64,000 bases of DNA, from contig NZ_LRMM01000020.1 in assembly GCF_001647275.1 (NCBI RefSeq), positions 17,681 to 81,680 of the forward strand, in the 5' to 3' direction. This document shows, in pieces, positions 55,825-63,956 of this stretch (position 1 is the first letter of the stretch; every line of letters begins with the position of its first letter). This DNA comes from Rufibacter ruber. Its GTDB lineage: Bacteria; Bacteroidota; Bacteroidia; Cytophagales; Hymenobacteraceae. Below the pieces are notes generated by a model. That model had not been told where the DNA came from and did not search any database. It saw only the letters and a list, made by a program, of their open reading frames with translations. Position numbers and translations under genes: made by a program.

Positions 55825-57101
55825 GCCTTATTTGAGGTGTCTTTCACATGGGGAACGAAATAAAGAGAGAAGGTGGTTCCTTCGCCCAGCGTGCTCTGCA
55901 CTTTCACTTTCCCACGGTGGTTATCCATGATCCGTTTTATGATGTATAGCCCCAGCCCGCTTCCTTCAACGTGATCATGAAACCGCCGGAAGAGTGAGAA
56001 AAGCTGTGGCCCGTGCCGCTCCAGGTCCATGCCTATGCCGTTGTCCCGCACCGCAAGGACTATGGAACGCTCCTGCAGTTGAGAAGTGAGGGCAACGCGG
56101 GTAGGCCTTGACGGCTCCCGGTACTTTAAGGCATTGGTGAGCAGGTGGTACAGCAGGCTGTGCAGGTTCTCTCTGGAAAAATACACCGCCGGTGCCCCGG
56201 AAAAATCTGCCGTTATCTCAGCGTTGGCCGTCTGGATCAACGCTTGCAATTGGGTTTTCACCGCAGCCAGCACCTCTGAGAAGGACACCATCTCCAGCCG
56301 CCCCTGGTCTACCGGACGTTGAATTCTACTGACTTCGGCCAGGTTGTTCAGCTTGCGGTTGATCTGCGACACAGAATTGTCAAGCCGCATGAAAAGGTCG
56401 CCAAGCGCCGGGTTGTTGGGCGGCAGCTCCTCTTTGATCACCTGCACCAGCCCGGCCACGTTCAGCACCGGCCCTTTTAGATCACGGGAGGCGTAGTAGA
56501 CAAAATCATCCAGGTCAGCGTTGAGGCGCACCAGTTCATAGTTTTTGGAGATCAACTGCTTCTCTGTGCGTTTGCGGGTGTCTATCTCCCGCTCCAGGTC
56601 TTTGTTGGCGGCATTCAGCTGCCGGCTGCGCTGCTGCACCCGGCGTTCCAGCTCCTCCTGGGTTTCCCTGAGCGCCGCCTGGGCTTTTTCCCGTTCCTGC
56701 ACCTGCTCCAGCAGCTCCTGGTTGGCTCTCTGTAACCGGATCTGGCTGGGAATGGCCAGCAGGCCGGGTATGGCCTTGTACAGCAGAAACGCTGTGACCA
56801 CCGCCGCCACCCCCAGCACCAGCTTCACAATGAGAAGGACCGGCAGCCACTCCCGGGTCCCTACCAGGTTGATCACGTGCACAGATGCCGCCAGCAGCGC
56901 CATTACCCCAAACAACAGCAGCACAATGCGCCGTTGCAGGTCATCACGCTTTACAGTAAGGTAGAAGAGCAAGGGCGCCACACACAGATACGCCACCGCC
57001 GCCAGCAGTTCACTCACCCAAAACACCCATCCTACCTCAGAGGCAGCGGCATTGGGCGAAATCTGCGCTTGTAACTGAAACAATAGCACCAGATGAGTCA
57101 T
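55821..57101 (-). CDS. Histidine kinase-like membrane protein lacking the phospho-acceptor His
   Basis: 426 residues. Four hydrophobic segments (for example VSELLAAVAYLCVAPLLFYL and IVLLLFGVMALLAASVHVIN), a long coiled coil (LEQVQEREKAQAALRETQEE), then the HisKA region. The usual ASHDLKxP reads YYASRDLKGPV, with Arg206 (codon 56484-56486, CGT) in place of His. The ATPase domain looks intact: LLTNALKYR, VRDNGIGMD, GSGLGLYIIKRIM and GTTFSLYF. ATG 57101 is preferred; the open frame to 57251 includes repeat-derived sequence. One base change from CAT would restore His. Confidence 0.88.
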   Translation of the reverse strand: MTHLVLLFQLQAQISPNAAASEVGWVFWVSELLAAVAYLCVAPLLFYLTVKRDDLQRRIVLLLFGVMALLAASVHVINLVGTREWLPVLLIVKLVLGVAAVVTAFLLYKAIPGLLAIPSQIRLQRANQELLEQVQEREKAQAALRETQEELERRVQQRSRQLNAANKDLEREIDTRKRTEKQLISKNYELVRLNADLDDFVYYASRDLKGPVLNVAGLVQVIKEELPPNNPALGDLFMRLDNSVSQINRKLNNLAEVSRIQRPVDQGRLEMVSFSEVLAAVKTQLQALIQTANAEITADFSGAPAVYFSRENLHSLLYHLLTNALKYREPSRPTRVALTSQLQERSIVLAVRDNGIGMDLERHGPQLFSLFRRFHDHVEGSGLGLYIIKRIMDNHRGKVKVQSTLGEGTTFSLYFVPHVKDTSNKA

Positions 57102-57203
57102 AAGAGGTTCAACTAAAGTAAAACGGTGCCCATTGGGGTAAAGTTGTTTATAAAATTCCTGAAAGACTATTTCAATGGAAAATACCGGCGGGCATGAAGC
57201 AAA

Positions 57204-57233
57204 ACGCCAGCCGGATTTGCTTCCGGCTGGCCG
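57204..57233 (-). terminator. Terminator hairpin after the cysteine synthase-type gene
   Basis: Arms GCCAGCCGGA and TCCGGCTGGC with a short loop, followed on the minus strand by CGTTTTGC. Lies beyond P31. Confidence 0.65.
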
Positions 57234-57273
57234 TTTTGGCGCTGTTTTCAAAAAAGTAGCCGGAAACAGACGG
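57231..57273. repeat. P palindrome 31
   Basis: CCGTTTTGGCGCTGTTTT and GTAGCCGGAAACAGACGG, directly after the cysteine synthase-type gene stop. Confidence 0.65.
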
Positions 57274-57274
57274 G

Positions 57275-58255
57275 CTAGTCCAGGTACCCTTGGGCACGCA
57301 TCCAGTCATCATTGTAGATTTTGCCCAGGTAGCGGGTGCCGTGGTCTGGCAAAACCACCACCAGCGTGTCTTGCTCAGTGAGGTGCTCTTTGGCATATTC
57401 CAGGGCTCCGTACACGGCAGATCCGCAGGACCAGCCTACAAACAGCCCTTCTTCTTTGGCCAGACGGCGGGTCATGAGCGCCCCGTCTTTGTCAGTTACC
57501 TTAATAAAGGTGTCTATGAGGCTGAAGTCAACGTTCTTGGGGAGAATGTCTTCGCCAATTCCTTCTGTCGCGTACGGGTAGATTTCGTTTTCGTCAAAGA
57601 CGCCGGTCTCCTTGTATTTTTTGAACACCGAGCCATACGTGTCAATGCCCACCACCTTGAGGTCTGCGTTTTGCTCTTTCAGGTATTTGGAGATGCCGCA
57701 GATAGTACCTCCCGTGCCCACGCCCGCCGCAAAGCAGGTAATTTTACCGTCTGTCTGCTGCCAGATCTCCGGGCCGCTGGTGTCATAATGGGCAGCGGTG
57801 TTAGAGAGGTTGTCATACTGGTTGGGGTAGAACGAGTTGGGAATCTCCTGGTTCAGGCGCTTGGCTACTGAATAATAGGAATCTGGGTGCTCTGGGGCCA
57901 CATTGGTGGGGCATACCACCACTTCAGCACCCACCGCTTTCAAGATGTTGATCTTCTCTGGGCTCTGCTTGTCAGACATGGTGAAGATGCACTTGTACCC
58001 CTTGGCAATGGCGGCCAGCGCCAGGCCCATGCCTGTGTTTCCAGAGGTTCCTTCTATAATGGTCCCCCCCGGTTTGATGATGCCCGCTTTCTCAGCGTCT
58101 TCTATCATGCGCAGGGCCATGCGGTCTTTTACAGAGTTGCCCGGGTTGAAGTATTCTACCTTGGCGAGCACGGTGGCTTTCACCCCCTCGGTTACCTTGT
58201 TCAGCTTAACCAGCGGTGTGTTGCCTATGGCTTCAACTATATTATTGAGATACAT
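57275..58255 (-). CDS. PLP-dependent cysteine synthase / cystathionine beta-synthase family enzyme
   Basis: 326 residues, fold type II. N-terminus NIVEAIGNTPLVKLNKV; PLP Lys in NPGNSVKDRMA; substrate loop EGTSGNTGMGLA; phosphate loop GVGTGGTICG. No CBS or other C-terminal domain. Either O-acetylserine sulfhydrylase or a cystathionine beta-synthase-type enzyme; the ending VVLPDHGTRYLGKIYND is closer to the latter group. It feeds sulfur amino-acid metabolism, thematically linked to metH/metF but not adjacent. Confidence 0.92.
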   Translation of the reverse strand: MYLNNIVEAIGNTPLVKLNKVTEGVKATVLAKVEYFNPGNSVKDRMALRMIEDAEKAGIIKPGGTIIEGTSGNTGMGLALAAIAKGYKCIFTMSDKQSPEKINILKAVGAEVVVCPTNVAPEHPDSYYSVAKRLNQEIPNSFYPNQYDNLSNTAAHYDTSGPEIWQQTDGKITCFAAGVGTGGTICGISKYLKEQNADLKVVGIDTYGSVFKKYKETGVFDENEIYPYATEGIGEDILPKNVDFSLIDTFIKVTDKDGALMTRRLAKEEGLFVGWSCGSAVYGALEYAKEHLTEQDTLVVVLPDHGTRYLGKIYNDDWMRAQGYLD

Positions 58256-58333
58256 CTATGCGTGTTTTAGTCTATTACTCAGAGTCAACCACAAAAGTAA
58301 CCAAAAAATTCATACCTGCCGGACATGGGGGTA

Positions 58334-59020
58334 CTACCACCGCGGGTCATAGAAACTGGTGGTGTCTTTGAACAGCCGGTTGTACCGCAGCCGGGCCTGC
58401 CGGAGGGAGTCCTGCCGGAGAATGGCTCTCTCAGCGGCCTTCTGCCGGTCGCGCTCCTCTTTGAGCTGGGAGAGCCGCCGCCGCTGCTTGCCTTCTTTTG
58501 AGAATTGGTCATAGAGGAAACTGAGCGGGCTGGAGAAAATAGCAGGGTCTTCTGGCGGGCTGGGCGGAATGATGATGCGGGGCACCATGGGGTTCATGCG
58601 CGGCTTAGGCGCTGGCGGACGGGGCTTCATGTTCCGGAGCACGCGGTCTACCTTCTCCTGGCTCAGCTGTGACACCCGCACCTCCTGCAGTTGCACGCTC
58701 TCCTCCTCCAGCAGAATATTGGTTCTGAGTTCAGTTACGCTGCGCAGGGCCGGCACATAGACTTTCTGCTTGTAGCCCAAAGCCTTGAAGACGAGCGTAT
58801 CTGAGGCCGGCATCTGCACCCTGAACCTACCTTGGTCATCTGTGGCTACGCCCGCGCCGGTGCTCTTCTGGTACACAGAGGCGCCTGCAACAGGGGTTTT
58901 ATCTTTTGCCTGCAGCACCTGGCCACTTACCCACACGTTGTGCCGGTTGGTTTGCGCTTGCAGGGCAAGCAGGGGTAGGAGGCTGCAGAACAAGAAAACA
59001 AGAAAGCTCAGGCGCTTCAT
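58334..59020 (-). CDS. Secreted protein with carboxypeptidase-regulatory-like domain
   Basis: 228 residues: signal peptide (SFLVFLFCSLLPLLALQAQ), a CarboxypepD_reg-like beta sandwich (VSGQVLQAKDKTPVAGASVY to DTLVFKALGYKQKVYVP), then a Pro-rich linker (RPPAPKPRMNPM) and a charged helical tail (KERDRQKAAERAILRQDSLR). The first domain is also found in TonB-dependent receptors, but no receptor barrel follows. Function unknown. ATG 59020 chosen over 59023. Confidence 0.82.
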   Translation of the reverse strand: MKRLSFLVFLFCSLLPLLALQAQTNRHNVWVSGQVLQAKDKTPVAGASVYQKSTGAGVATDDQGRFRVQMPASDTLVFKALGYKQKVYVPALRSVTELRTNILLEEESVQLQEVRVSQLSQEKVDRVLRNMKPRPPAPKPRMNPMVPRIIIPPSPPEDPAIFSSPLSFLYDQFSKEGKQRRRLSQLKEERDRQKAAERAILRQDSLRQARLRYNRLFKDTTSFYDPRW

Positions 59021-59048
59021 CATAGAAAGGAAGGCAATGCTAAAAAGG

Positions 59049-59080
59049 AAAGGCTTGCCCTTTTGTGGGCAAGCCTTTCA
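59049..59080 (-). terminator. Hairpin between the 59099 and 58334 genes
   Basis: Arms AAAGGCTTGCCC and GGGCAAGCCTTT with a six-base loop; on the minus strand the T-run is short. Ends the 59099 transcript. Confidence 0.75.
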
Positions 59081-59098
59081 AAGTTAACGAGAGAACGG

Positions 59099-59926
59099 TT
59101 AGTTCTCCATTTTTATTTTAGTGTTTTCGGTTTTGATTTTAGACTCGTTGCCGTCTTTTTTGATTTTGGTGTCTCCAGATTTATATTTCACTTCGTCACC
59201 GTCACGTTTCAGTTTGGTATCACCAGACTCATACTTGAACTCATCACCGTCCCGCTTGATTTTGGTGTCACCGGCTTTGATCTTGGCCTCGTCACCGTCT
59301 ACCTTCATCTTGGCTCCGCTGTCAGTCTTGTACTTCATGTCCATGTCATAGTACTTGGTGCGGTTGGTCTCATAGAGCTTGAACTGCTGGGGCGTTAAAA
59401 AGCCTTTCACCTCTACATCTACATTGCTGTTGATAGACTCCAGCTCGTCATAATACTGGCTGGGGTAGTCACTTGAGTAGGAGGCGCTGGACTGCATATT
59501 GCTGCCGCCGCTGCTGCTACCGGACATACCGCTGTCAGTGGCCATGTCATCAGACATCATTTGATCGTCCATCATCATACCACCGCTGTCTGAGGCAAGC
59601 CCCGCGCTTTGGTTATTGCCACTGAACCGCATCTCCAGCTCGTCCATCTGGCGGGCACGGTTATAGAACAGGGTACGCAGGCGGGCCTGGGCAGCGGTGT
59701 CCAGGGACAGGTCCTGTGAGACCCGGGTGGCCATGCGGTTGGCCCGCTCCCGGTACTCAGAGTCATAATCATAGTTGAGCGAAGAAGTCTCTTTGCTTTC
59801 GCCAGCGGCGCGGTCTGGCGTCTGGCTGTCGTTTTCATTGGTTTCTCTGGAGGTGCCGGCGTCTTCGCGGCATGCGGTGAAAGACAAGGCCCCTACCGCC
59901 ATCCACATGAATAATAGCTTTTTCAT
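59099..59926 (-). CDS. Lipoprotein with 16-residue C-terminal tandem repeats
   Basis: 275 residues. Lipobox LSFTAC near residue 19, an acidic Ser/Thr linker, a helical region (LSLDTAAQARLRTLFYNRAR), a Met/Asp/Ser-rich low-complexity part, then four tandem 16-residue units of the form GDTKIKRDGDEFKYES (59105 to about 59330 at DNA level, 48-bp period). The repeats alternate lysines and acidic residues. Family not recognised; likely an envelope-facing lipoprotein. Confidence 0.8.
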   Translation of the reverse strand: MKKLLFMWMAVGALSFTACREDAGTSRETNENDSQTPDRAAGESKETSSLNYDYDSEYRERANRMATRVSQDLSLDTAAQARLRTLFYNRARQMDELEMRFSGNNQSAGLASDSGGMMMDDQMMSDDMATDSGMSGSSSGGSNMQSSASYSSDYPSQYYDELESINSNVDVEVKGFLTPQQFKLYETNRTKYYDMDMKYKTDSGAKMKVDGDEAKIKAGDTKIKRDGDEFKYESGDTKLKRDGDEVKYKSGDTKIKKDGNESKIKTENTKIKMEN

Positions 59927-60080
59927 AACAGTTGTATCAGTTTTCAGGAAACCGGCACAAAGAAGTGCCCTGGTTTCCCCATTGATACGGCAGCGCCCTG
60001 GGCAGGTTTTTACCCAATTGCACTATTCAAATAATCCCCAACTATCAAACTTGCCCCTTCTACAGGTTTACAAAAGTAAA

Positions 60081-60130
60081 AACCGCTGTTTTTGGTCTGT
60101 TTTCACAAAAACAAGCCAAAAACAGCGGTT
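60081..60130. repeat. P palindrome 32
   Basis: AACCGCTGTTTTTGGTCTG and CAAGCCAAAAACAGCGGTT, past the metallophosphoesterase stop. Confidence 0.85.
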
Positions 60131-60174
60131 GCACTTCCAACTAAAAAAACCTTACATAATTCCGCGAAGCGGGT

Positions 60175-61410
60175 CTATGCTCCCGCCCGTTTGAATTCAA
60201 AAACCGTGATCTCCGGCAGAAAGCCCACGCGGCCATGGTAGCCCAGAAAACCCAGCCCCACGTTCACATACAGGTGTTGTTTGCCTCTTTTATAGAGTCC
60301 CGCCCACTGCTTGTACACGTATTGCACGGGGCTCCATCTAAACCCGGGAATGTTGACCCCAAACTGCATGCCGTGGGTGTGGCCAGAAAGGGTAAGGTCA
60401 ATATCCTGGTATTTGGTGTTCACCTCACCGTCCCAGTGCGAGGGATCATGCGAGAGCAACACCTTGAACGGAATGTCTTCTGTGCCGGAATGGGCGCGGG
60501 CCAGGCTGCCGTAGCGGGGGAAGTGCATGCGCGTGCTCCAGTTTTCTACGCCCAGCAGGGCAATGCGCTGCCCGTTGCGCTCAAAGACGCGGTGCTCGTT
60601 CAGGAGCAGGTCCCAGCCGGCGCGGCGCTGGTGCTGTTTAAGCGCTGTAAGGTTCTCCAGCTTCGCCTCCCGGCTGCTCCACTGCACGTAGTCCCCGTAG
60701 TCATGGTTCCCCAGAATGGAATAGACACCGCTGGGTGCTTTTATCTTGGCTAAAATGGGCACGTACGGCTCTAGTTCTGTGGCTACGTTGTTTACACTGT
60801 CACCGGTAAACACCACCACATCTGCGGCCTGCTGGTTAATGAGCGCCACGGCTTCCTCCAGCGGTTCACCTGAGGAGAAACTGCCCGCGTGCATGTCTGT
60901 GATCTGCAGCAGCCTAAACCCGTCAAAGGCCGCCGGCAGGTTGGGGAACTGGAGCGTCACCCGCTTCACCTGGTACGAGTACGCCCCTTTCACCATGCCC
61001 CAGATCAAGGTCGCCAGCGGAAGCGCCCCCATGACCAGGGCCAGCTGGTTCAGGAACTTGTGGCGCGACAGGTCAAACTGGGGCTTCTCCGGCCCCCGGA
61101 AGGTGTTGGACAAGAATTGGGTAAGCCGCACCAGGTCATCAACAAGCAGGAACAGCACCACCACCAGTTTAGAGATGAAGAGAATGAACAGCACGTTGGC
61201 CACCTGCATGCGCATAGGGTTGGGCGCGGTGCCGCGCGAGAGCAGCGCCAGCAACAGGGTGCCCAGGGTAAAGAGGCTCACCGCCCAATAGCCAATGTAC
61301 ATGGCCTTTCTCAGCCCCGGCGCCCACGTGTCTGTAACTGTGCGCACCGCCTGAAAAACATAGATATCTATCAGTAAAACGAGTATTAACGTAATGATCA
61401 GTCTGGTCAT
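60175..61410 (-). CDS. Membrane-anchored metallophosphoesterase
   Basis: 411 residues. About four N-terminal membrane segments, then a calcineurin-like domain with the metal motifs in order: LLQITDMHAG (DxH), VVFTGDSVNN (GD), SILGNHDYGDY (GNHD), LLSHDPSHW, and TLSGHTHGMQFG (GHTH). It resembles the YkuE/YaeI-type phosphodiesterases proposed to act on lipids or nucleotides. Active site probably outside the membrane on one face; substrate unknown. Confidence 0.93.
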   Translation of the reverse strand: MTRLIITLILVLLIDIYVFQAVRTVTDTWAPGLRKAMYIGYWAVSLFTLGTLLLALLSRGTAPNPMRMQVANVLFILFISKLVVVLFLLVDDLVRLTQFLSNTFRGPEKPQFDLSRHKFLNQLALVMGALPLATLIWGMVKGAYSYQVKRVTLQFPNLPAAFDGFRLLQITDMHAGSFSSGEPLEEAVALINQQAADVVVFTGDSVNNVATELEPYVPILAKIKAPSGVYSILGNHDYGDYVQWSSREAKLENLTALKQHQRRAGWDLLLNEHRVFERNGQRIALLGVENWSTRMHFPRYGSLARAHSGTEDIPFKVLLSHDPSHWDGEVNTKYQDIDLTLSGHTHGMQFGVNIPGFRWSPVQYVYKQWAGLYKRGKQHLYVNVGLGFLGYHGRVGFLPEITVFEFKRAGA

Positions 61411-61524
61411 ATTTCTTTAAATCCTGAAGCAAAGCGGCAAATCTATGTTGCAACAACGAAGGATGTACGTGAAATTGTAACGCCGCGGTGAACTATTTCT
61501 AACGGGTTAGGCTTGTAGAGTCAA

Positions 61525-61560
61525 TTTTGACCTGATTTCAGAAAAACAGCCCAGAAACGC
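61525..61560. repeat. P palindrome 33 (degenerate)
   Basis: Left arm decayed; right arm CAGCCCAGAAACGC ends at the radC ATG. Confidence 0.5.
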
Positions 61561-62268
61561 ATGTCTACCGTCTACGTTGCCGCCGCCCCGCTCTCCATCA
61601 AATCCTGGGCCGAAGAAGACCGCCCCCGCGAGAAACTCCTGCTCAAAGGCCGCGCCGCCCTCTCAGACGCCGAGCTCATTGGCATTCTCATTGGCTCCGG
61701 CACGCCCAGCCTCAGCGCCGTAGACGTAGCCAAACTCATTCTGAACGCCGTAGACAATGACTTGAACGCCCTGGCAAGACTCACCGTCAAGGAACTGCAG
61801 AAGCACAAAGGCATAGGTGAAGCCAAGGCCATCTCTATTGTGGCCGCGCTGGAGCTTGGCCGAAGACGCAAGGAAGCCGCGCCCGCGGTGAAAACCCGCA
61901 TCACCTGCTCCACTGACATTTATGAGTACATACGCCCGCACCTGCTGGACCTGCCGTATGAGGAGTTCTGGATCATTCTTTTGAACCGCGCCAATGTGAT
62001 TATGAAGAAAATCCAGATCAGCAGCGGCGGCGTGGCCGGCACCGTGGCTGATCCCAAGCTCATTTTCAAGCACGCCCTGGAGAACCTGGCCAGCGCCCTT
62101 ATCCTGGTGCACAACCACCCCTCGGGCCAACTCAAACCCAGCGCCGCTGACATCTCGCTGACCAAAAAACTGCAGGAAGCCGGAAAAGTTTTAGACCTGC
62201 CCATCCTGGACCACTTGATTTTCACCGATAGCAGCTACTACAGCTTCGCCGATGAGGATTTGCTTTAG
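61561..62268 (+). CDS. radC: RadC family JAB-type metalloprotein
   Basis: 235 residues. N-terminal helix-hairpin-helix (LQKHKGIGEAKAISIVAALE), then a JAMM/MPN domain with the zinc motif HNHPSGQLKPSAAD. Historically called a DNA repair protein, though no repair role is established. It is preceded by the right arm of palindrome P33, which abuts the ATG, so this repeat lies in the translation start region. Confidence 0.94.
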   Translation: MSTVYVAAAPLSIKSWAEEDRPREKLLLKGRAALSDAELIGILIGSGTPSLSAVDVAKLILNAVDNDLNALARLTVKELQKHKGIGEAKAISIVAALELGRRRKEAAPAVKTRITCSTDIYEYIRPHLLDLPYEEFWIILLNRANVIMKKIQISSGGVAGTVADPKLIFKHALENLASALILVHNHPSGQLKPSAADISLTKKLQEAGKVLDLPILDHLIFTDSSYYSFADEDLL

Positions 62269-62320
62269 GAATGGCCGGTAGTTCTTTCATAAAGGAAGGC
62301 AGTTGCTGACAAGTGGCTGC

Positions 62321-62366
62321 CGTTTCTGTTTTAGGCCTGTTTTGGGAAAAGTAGGGCAGAAACGGA
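62321..62366. repeat. P palindrome 34
   Basis: CCGTTTCTGTTTTAGGCCTG and AGTAGGGCAGAAACGG; followed by Q6. Confidence 0.7.
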
Positions 62367-62440
62367 AATTGGCGCAGACGCTCGCAGGTCCTCCGGACGC
62401 TACGAGGTCTTGGGAGCAGGCGGTATTGCGGGGGTTTAGG

Positions 62441-62483
62441 TTCCTGTTTTTTGCCTGTTTCCTGAAAAACAGCCTGAAAACGC
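62441..62483. repeat. P palindrome 35
   Basis: TTCCTGTTTTTTGCCTG and CAGCCTGAAAACGC; followed by V3. Confidence 0.7.
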
Positions 62484-63076
62484 AAAGACGCCCTTCCTTC
62501 TCCCCACGGGAGAAGGGTAGGATGAGGGGGTTGAGAGGGAAAAGGCAGGAGTTCCTGGCATAGACCTCACAGGTTTCCAAAACCTGTGAGGTCATTTGAG
62601 CAGGCAGTGTTGCGGGGGCAAACGAATTGAACCTCCCCCTCCGAGGAGGGGAGTTATCTGGGAAACGTAGACCCGCTGGTGTAAACATCCCTCTTCGCCC
62701 CCTTACCGTTAAGTTCTACTAAAAGAGGTCGCTCTTCCGGGTTTGCAATCCGGAAGCAGGTACAGAGGGGATTTGAAATCCCCGTTCCCTTCTCTCTTGG
62801 CTACTGTAACAGATTGCAAAACTTCAGGATATTATCATTCAGGATGGCAAATCCCGAACAGCGGAAAACTTAACGCCCCTACCCTTCAAAGGGGGAGTAT
62901 TGGTAGAAGTAATAATAGTAAGAAGGGTTGCTGTTGCAAAACACGTTGTCAACCACTATTCAACAATATTCCCCTCCTCAGAGGGGTACGGGTAGATTCC
63001 TGGCATCTGACACCGCAATACCGCCTGCTCCCAAGACCTCGTAGCGTCCGGAGGACCTGCGAGCGTCTGGGCCAAC

Positions 63077-63118
63077 TGCGTTTCCGGCCTACTTTTCCCA
63101 AAACAGCCCAAAACCACA
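63077..63118. repeat. P palindrome 36
   Basis: TGCGTTTCCGGCCTAC and AAAACAGCCCAAAACCACA, joined to inverted Q8. Confidence 0.65.
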
Positions 63119-63195
63119 TTTCCACCTCTTGCAAAAATCAACTGAACAAGCTGTCAATTTCTTTCCGAACTTTGCGGGCTCAACCACCTGCCTCC

Positions 63196-63804
63196 ATGAA
63201 AGGATTCAAATACATCATCATCCTGGGCGTATTGCTGATTATTGGCTACTGGGTCTCAGACCTGTTCTACAATGATGAGAGCTACAGCCAAGCCGTCTTG
63301 AAGTACCGTGAAAACAAAGACCTTAACTTCCGGAGCGTCACCAATTCACCGCTGCCCGACTCGGTGCGCCGCCGGTTTGACAAGCTCACCTACTACGCCC
63401 CCACCCGCGACTATGAAATCACCGCTGATTTTATGGCAGAGGAACACCCTGAACCCGTTGCCATGCCCATGACCACCGGCACGCAGGAACCCTACTACGT
63501 GAAAGGCAAAGCCAAATTTGAGCTAAACGGCCAGACGCATACGCTCACCCTGTTCCAGAAAGCCGGTTCCACGTCAGACACGCTTTTCATTCCGTTTACT
63601 GACCAGACCAACGGCTTTGACACCTACGGCGGCGGCCGTTACCTGGACGCCATTCCCAACGGCAAAACCATTGTGCTGGACTTCAACAAAGCCTACAACC
63701 CGTTCTGCGCCTACAACCCTGAATTTGCCTGCCCCATGCCTCCGGCCGAAAACCGTTTGAAAGTGAAGATCCCCGCGGGCGAAAAAGAATTCGCTCTTAA
63801 ATAA
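63196..63804 (+). CDS. DUF1684 domain protein
   Basis: 202 residues. One N-terminal membrane or signal segment (FKYIIILGVLLIIGYWVSDLF), then the DUF1684 fold with conserved DTLFIPFTDQTNGFDTYGGG, RYLDAIP and the Cys-containing ending DFNKAYNPFCAYNPEFACP and PPAENRL. Function unknown for the family. ATG 63196 is chosen; the open frame to 62743 runs back through composite element F and is not real coding sequence. Confidence 0.9.
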   Translation: MKGFKYIIILGVLLIIGYWVSDLFYNDESYSQAVLKYRENKDLNFRSVTNSPLPDSVRRRFDKLTYYAPTRDYEITADFMAEEHPEPVAMPMTTGTQEPYYVKGKAKFELNGQTHTLTLFQKAGSTSDTLFIPFTDQTNGFDTYGGGRYLDAIPNGKTIVLDFNKAYNPFCAYNPEFACPMPPAENRLKVKIPAGEKEFALK

Positions 63805-63819
63805 ACTGAGAAGGCCGCC

Positions 63820-63955
63820 GCCGCTGGCGCGAGTCTCCAGACTCGTGCCGATGGATGAGTGGAGTCTCCAGACTCCATTTTTATTTATGTGGTTCCCGGC
63901 GAGTCTCCAGACTCGCACCACTACAAGTCACGAGACTGAAGTCTCGCGCCAGTTG
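63820..63955. repeat. S-family repeat (S5)
   Basis: Three nested palindromes on GAGTCTCCAGACTC (GCGAGTCTCCAGACTCGTGC, GGAGTCTCCAGACTCC, GCGAGTCTCCAGACTCGC). Related to S4 (53980-54210), which contains GTAGTCTGGAGACTAC and GCGTCTGGAGACGC, and to S1-S3 inside the composite elements. Confidence 0.6.
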
Positions 63956-63956
63956 A

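Larger units (their letters stand above)
62321..63118 (+). repeat. Composite non-coding element F (P34-Q6-P35-V3-Q7-Y-X5-T2-X-Y-Q8-P36)
   Basis: Gene-free. P34 (62321-62366), Q6 (62371-62436), P35 (62441-62483), V3 (62488-62530), Q7 (62547-62624), Y/X remnants (about 62630-62710), T2 (62728-62855), a second X/Y pair (about 62878-63000), then inverted Q8 (63012-63078) and P36 (63077-63118). The outer parts (P34-Q6 and Q8-P36) mirror each other. Confidence 0.75.

Noticed and set aside
59079..59086. TAACTTTG on the minus strand as a promoter for the 58334 gene
   Set aside because: It overlaps the terminator hairpin and lacks any -33 element, so chance is likelier.
62743..63195. 150-residue N-terminal extension of the DUF1684 protein
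   Set aside because: It translates repeat modules T2, Q8 and P36; the signal or membrane segment starts at ATG 63196.
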